Below are positions 61,448 to 64,000 of a stretch of DNA of 64,000 nt, piece by piece (the stretch's first letter is position 1; each line of letters starts with the position of its first letter). Position numbers and translations under genes: made by a program. Source of the stretch: Flavobacteriaceae bacterium PS02336 (lineage in GTDB: Bacteria; Bacteroidota; Bacteroidia; Flavobacteriales; Flavobacteriaceae). The DNA is taken from the NCBI GenBank assembly GCA_029960065.1, contig JASCOF010000008.1, positions 62,001 to 126,000 of the forward strand. The letters run 5' to 3'. The notes under the pieces are model-generated. The model did no database searches and was not told where the DNA came from. It was given only the letters and a program-made list of their open reading frames with translations.

Positions 61448-61516
61448 AAAAAAACTTAGGATCTCAGCATCTCAGAACCTTAGAGCCTTAAAGAAAAAAC
61501 TAACTAAACCACACAT

Positions 61517-63814
61517 ATGAAAAATAAAAAAATAATATTTATTGGGGTCTTTTCCCTTTTTACGATTGGAAATATGAATGCACAAAAAAAGCCGTATCTG
61601 GATAAAAACAAAACTGTTGAGCAACGTATCGATTTGCTTTTGCCGTTAATGACGTTGGAGGAAAAAATAGGCCAGATGAACCAATACAACGGTTTTTGGG
61701 ATGTTACGGGACCAGCGCCAAAAGGCGGATCAGCCGAATTAAAATACGAACATTTAAGAAAAGGATTGGTTGGTTCGATGCTGACAGTTCGTGGTGTGAA
61801 AGAAGTTCGTGCCGTTCAGAAAATTGCGGTTGAAGAAACCCGTTTGGGAATTCCGCTAATTATTGGATTTGATGTAATACATGGTTATAAAACGTTAAGC
61901 CCGATTCCGCTAGCTGAAGCAGCGAGTTGGGATTTGGAAGCGATTAAGAAATCGGCGGCAATTGCAGCAGACGAGGCTTCGGCATCTGGAATTAACTGGA
62001 CTTTTGGACCAAATGTCGATGTGGCAAATGATGCCCGCTGGGGACGTGTGATGGAAGGTGCGGGTGAAGATCCGTATTTGGGAAGTAAAGTGGGTTATGC
62101 CAGAGTAAAAGGTTTCCAAGGAGAAACGATTGCCGATCTTCAAAAAGTAAATACGATTGCGGCTTGTGCGAAACATTTTGCGGCGTACGGCTATGTTGAA
62201 GCAGGCTTGGAATATAATATTGTAGATATCAGTAATTCGAAATTGTACAATTCGGTTTTGCCTCCTTTTGAAGCGACAGTTCAAGCTGGAGTTCGTACGT
62301 TTATGAATTCGTTTAATACTTTAAACGGAGTTCCAGCAACAGGAAATGCCTTTTTACAAAGAGATATATTAAAAGGAAAATGGAAGTTTGACGGATTTGT
62401 AATTTCTGATTATGCTTCGATCCGCGAAATGATTGCGCACGGTTATGCAAAAGACGAAGCCGATGCAACTGCAAAAGCGGTAATTGCAGGTTCTGATATG
62501 GATATGGAATCGTATTTATACGTTGCAAAATTGGTTGATCTAGTAAAATCAGGAAAAGTAAAAGAAGCTTTGGTTGATGATGCTGTCCGCAGAATTCTTC
62601 GTGTAAAATTTGAATTGGGATTATTTGATGATCCCTACAGATATTGTGATGAAAAACGCGAGAAAGAAGTGGTTGGAAGTAAAGCCAATAACGATGGTGT
62701 TTTGGATATGGCGAAGAAATCGATCGTTTTATTGAAAAATGAAAAGAATTTGCTTCCGCTAAAGAAATCCGGACAGAAAATCGCTTTAATTGGCGCTTTG
62801 GCCAATGATAAAAACAGTCCGTTGGGAAGCTGGAGAATTGCAGCTTCTGATGATACTGCGGTTTCGGTTTTAGAAGGAATGCAGCAATACAAAGACAATC
62901 AACTGACTTTTGAAAAAGGAGTTGATTTATTGAAACAAAAAGCAACTTTCTTAACGGAAACAGTTTTCAATACGACAGACAAGAGCGGATTTGAAGCTGC
63001 AAAAACAGCAGCAAAAAATGCCGATGTTGTGGTAATGGTTTTGGGTGAATATGGTTTCCAAAGCGGGGAGGGAAGAAGTAGAACGGATTTGAACTTGCCA
63101 GGTTTGCAGCAGGAATTATTAGAAGAAATTTATAAAGTAAATCCGAATGTAGTTTTGGTTTTAAATAACGGACGTCCGTTGAGTATTCCGTGGGCGGCAG
63201 AAAATGTTCCAGCAATTGTAGAAGCTTGGCATTTAGGTACGCAGACTGGGAATGCTGTTGCACAGGTTCTTTACGGAGATTATAATCCGAGTGGTAAATT
63301 GCCAATGTCTTTTCCTAGAAACGTAGGGCAAGTGCCGATTTATTACAACAAATATAGTACAGGAAGACCAATTGACAGCGATAAAAATGTTTTCTGGTCG
63401 CATTATATGGATGTGGAGAAAACGCCGCAATTTTCGTTTGGTTTTGGTTTGAGTTATACAAAATTTGATTACAAAAACCTGAAAGTAAATAAAACTGCTT
63501 TTGCAAAAGGAGAAAAAGTGGAGGTTAGTATTCAAGTTACTAACTCAGGAAATTACGATGGAAAAGAAGTAGTTCAATTGTATATTCATGATGAATTTGC
63601 GAGTATCATTCGCCCAATAAAAGAATTAAAAGGTTTTGAATTGGTTAATCTGAAAAAAGGTGAAACTAAAACGGTAAACTTTACTTTAACAGATAAGGAA
63701 CTTGGTTTTTATAATAACGAAGGAAATTATTTAGTTGAACCGGGAACTTTTAAAATCATGGTTGGAGGAAGCTCTGATAAAGGTTTGCAGAGTGGATTTG
63801 AAATTAAAGAATAG
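61517..63814 (+). CDS. bglX: Beta-glucosidase, glycoside hydrolase family 3
   Basis: A 765-residue periplasmic GH3 enzyme of the BglX type that releases glucose (or xylose) from the non-reducing end of beta-glucosides. A signal peptide (MKNKKIIFIGVFSLFTIGNM to NAQ) precedes the (beta/alpha)8 domain with nucleophile Asp298 in GFVISDYASIREM. Conserved segments include IPLIIGFDVIHGYKT, GRVMEGAGEDPYLGS and ACAKHFAAYG. The alpha/beta sandwich (about 390-610) contains LNNGRPLSIPWAAENVPAIV, and a C-terminal fibronectin III-like domain follows (about 680-765). The symbol follows the E. coli orthologue. Downstream of the two esterase genes it suggests debranching and hydrolysis of a beta-glucan or xyloglucan. 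Confidence 0.94.
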   Translation: MKNKKIIFIGVFSLFTIGNMNAQKKPYLDKNKTVEQRIDLLLPLMTLEEKIGQMNQYNGFWDVTGPAPKGGSAELKYEHLRKGLVGSMLTVRGVKEVRAVQKIAVEETRLGIPLIIGFDVIHGYKTLSPIPLAEAASWDLEAIKKSAAIAADEASASGINWTFGPNVDVANDARWGRVMEGAGEDPYLGSKVGYARVKGFQGETIADLQKVNTIAACAKHFAAYGYVEAGLEYNIVDISNSKLYNSVLPPFEATVQAGVRTFMNSFNTLNGVPATGNAFLQRDILKGKWKFDGFVISDYASIREMIAHGYAKDEADATAKAVIAGSDMDMESYLYVAKLVDLVKSGKVKEALVDDAVRRILRVKFELGLFDDPYRYCDEKREKEVVGSKANNDGVLDMAKKSIVLLKNEKNLLPLKKSGQKIALIGALANDKNSPLGSWRIAASDDTAVSVLEGMQQYKDNQLTFEKGVDLLKQKATFLTETVFNTTDKSGFEAAKTAAKNADVVVMVLGEYGFQSGEGRSRTDLNLPGLQQELLEEIYKVNPNVVLVLNNGRPLSIPWAAENVPAIVEAWHLGTQTGNAVAQVLYGDYNPSGKLPMSFPRNVGQVPIYYNKYSTGRPIDSDKNVFWSHYMDVEKTPQFSFGFGLSYTKFDYKNLKVNKTAFAKGEKVEVSIQVTNSGNYDGKEVVQLYIHDEFASIIRPIKELKGFELVNLKKGETKTVNFTLTDKELGFYNNEGNYLVEPGTFKIMVGGSSDKGLQSGFEIKE

Positions 63815-63872
63815 ATTTTTAGGTTCAAAGGGACAAAGACGCAGAGGAACAATGGTTTTTTTGAATAGCCCC

Positions 63873-63988
63873 TAGCTTCAGCTAGGGGAATAAGATTTTG
63901 AAGTTTGAAAGGGCTTTAGCCAAACTTTGTAGTTTTGGCTAAAGCCTTTTTGATTGTCTTTGTATTTTTCATCCAGCTAAAGCTGGAC
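63873..63988. repeat. Stack of short palindromes after bglX
   Basis: cccctagcttcagctagggg, then ggctttagcc with ggctaaagcc around a 17-base loop and a T tail, then tccagctaaagctgga. The middle hairpin can serve as the bglX terminator. The words gctttagcc and agctaaagct are typical of dispersed repeats. Confidence 0.75.
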
Positions 63989-64000
63989 GCAACTCAATTT

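Larger units (their letters stand above)
61147..61516. other. Repeat-filled intergenic region
   Basis: This stretch between the esterase and bglX is packed with repeats: the 16-bp palindrome at 61177-61192, a perfect 30-bp inverted repeat (61219-61248 with 61293-61322), and a TCCTTTTGT...CAAAAGATA element at 61350-61447. A short gatctcagcatctcagaacc direct repeat precedes the start codon. An antisense open frame (61243-61449) crosses these and is not considered a gene. Confidence 0.7.

Noticed and set aside
61243..61449. 68-residue open frame on the minus strand
   Set aside because: It crosses the 30-bp inverted repeat and the dispersed element; the open frame follows from repeat sequence, with no domain or promoter.
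62313..62945. 210-residue antisense frame in bglX
   Set aside because: Low-complexity shadow of the GH3 coding strand, with no recognisable features.
1..64000. Search for tRNA or rRNA genes, phage or transposase genes, and defence systems
   Set aside because: No cloverleaf with a GGTTCGAATCC-type arm, no integrase or transposase domain and no known defence gene was found by eye.

Overview
The window looks like chromosomal DNA of a Flavobacterium or close relative (Bacteroidota). The evidence is the low GC content, the absence of Shine-Dalgarno leaders, promoter -7 elements of the TAnnTTTG type ahead of many genes, SusC/SusD outer-membrane proteins, a bacillithiol-type bshC gene, and the order rpmB-rpmG-DUF4295-ftsY. 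No tRNA, rRNA, CRISPR array, transposase or phage gene was seen. The window reads as stable core chromosome with one carbohydrate island and many short extragenic repeats.

Layout. 1-14.2 kb is mostly housekeeping on the minus strand: a Kef-type antiporter (cut by the window edge), purB, a sirtuin without cysteines, secA, a DUF2795 protein, a PduO-type cobalamin adenosyltransferase, a MacB/LolD-like ATPase, a methyltransferase, an FKBP lipoprotein and an ABC-F protein. Plus-strand genes in this part are a TrmH-type methyltransferase and two small exported proteins. 14.4-27.9 kb is a fructan utilisation locus: hybrid two-component regulator with a periplasmic sugar-binding sensor, sugar porter, two tandem GH32 enzymes, SusC, SusD and a PfkB fructokinase. 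28-35.9 kb holds surface genes: a polyprenyl-phosphate glycosylphosphotransferase, a CpsB-like phosphatase, a DUF5009 membrane protein, a D15-like outer-membrane protein and a GT2. 35.9-45.5 kb is mainly core metabolism and translation (2-oxoacid dehydrogenase E2, DEDDh exonuclease, FAH-family protein, orphan Hpt, cinA, rpmB-rpmG-DUF4295, ftsY, ndk). 45.7-58.3 kb has a NagX-like protein, bshC, an MHS-type transporter, a cobalamin-binding-type radical SAM protein facing an MBL-fold hydrolase, a two-component system divergent from a DUF1573 protein, and two cell-wall enzymes. 58.5-63.8 kb is an SGNH esterase, a sialate-O-acetylesterase-like esterase and a GH3 beta-glucosidase, probably for acetylated plant glycans.

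How the genes work together. The fructan locus resembles the known Bacteroides thetaiotaomicron fructan locus in gene content. It lacks an SGBP (SusE-like) gene, and its two GH32 enzymes carry plain signal peptides rather than lipoprotein ones. The likely route is SusCD import of fructo-oligosaccharides, periplasmic GH32 hydrolysis, fructose uptake by the porter and phosphorylation by the kinase, all switched on when the sensor binds free sugar.

The least explained material is the repeat content: 7-bp tandem arrays starting at stop codons, long palindromes of several families, a 16-bp TCCCGA/TCGGGA palindrome found both between genes and inside two reading frames, and a two-copy element with a TCCTTTTGT...CAAAAGATA core. 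Several gene starts were moved downstream because the longest open frame begins inside a -7 promoter element.
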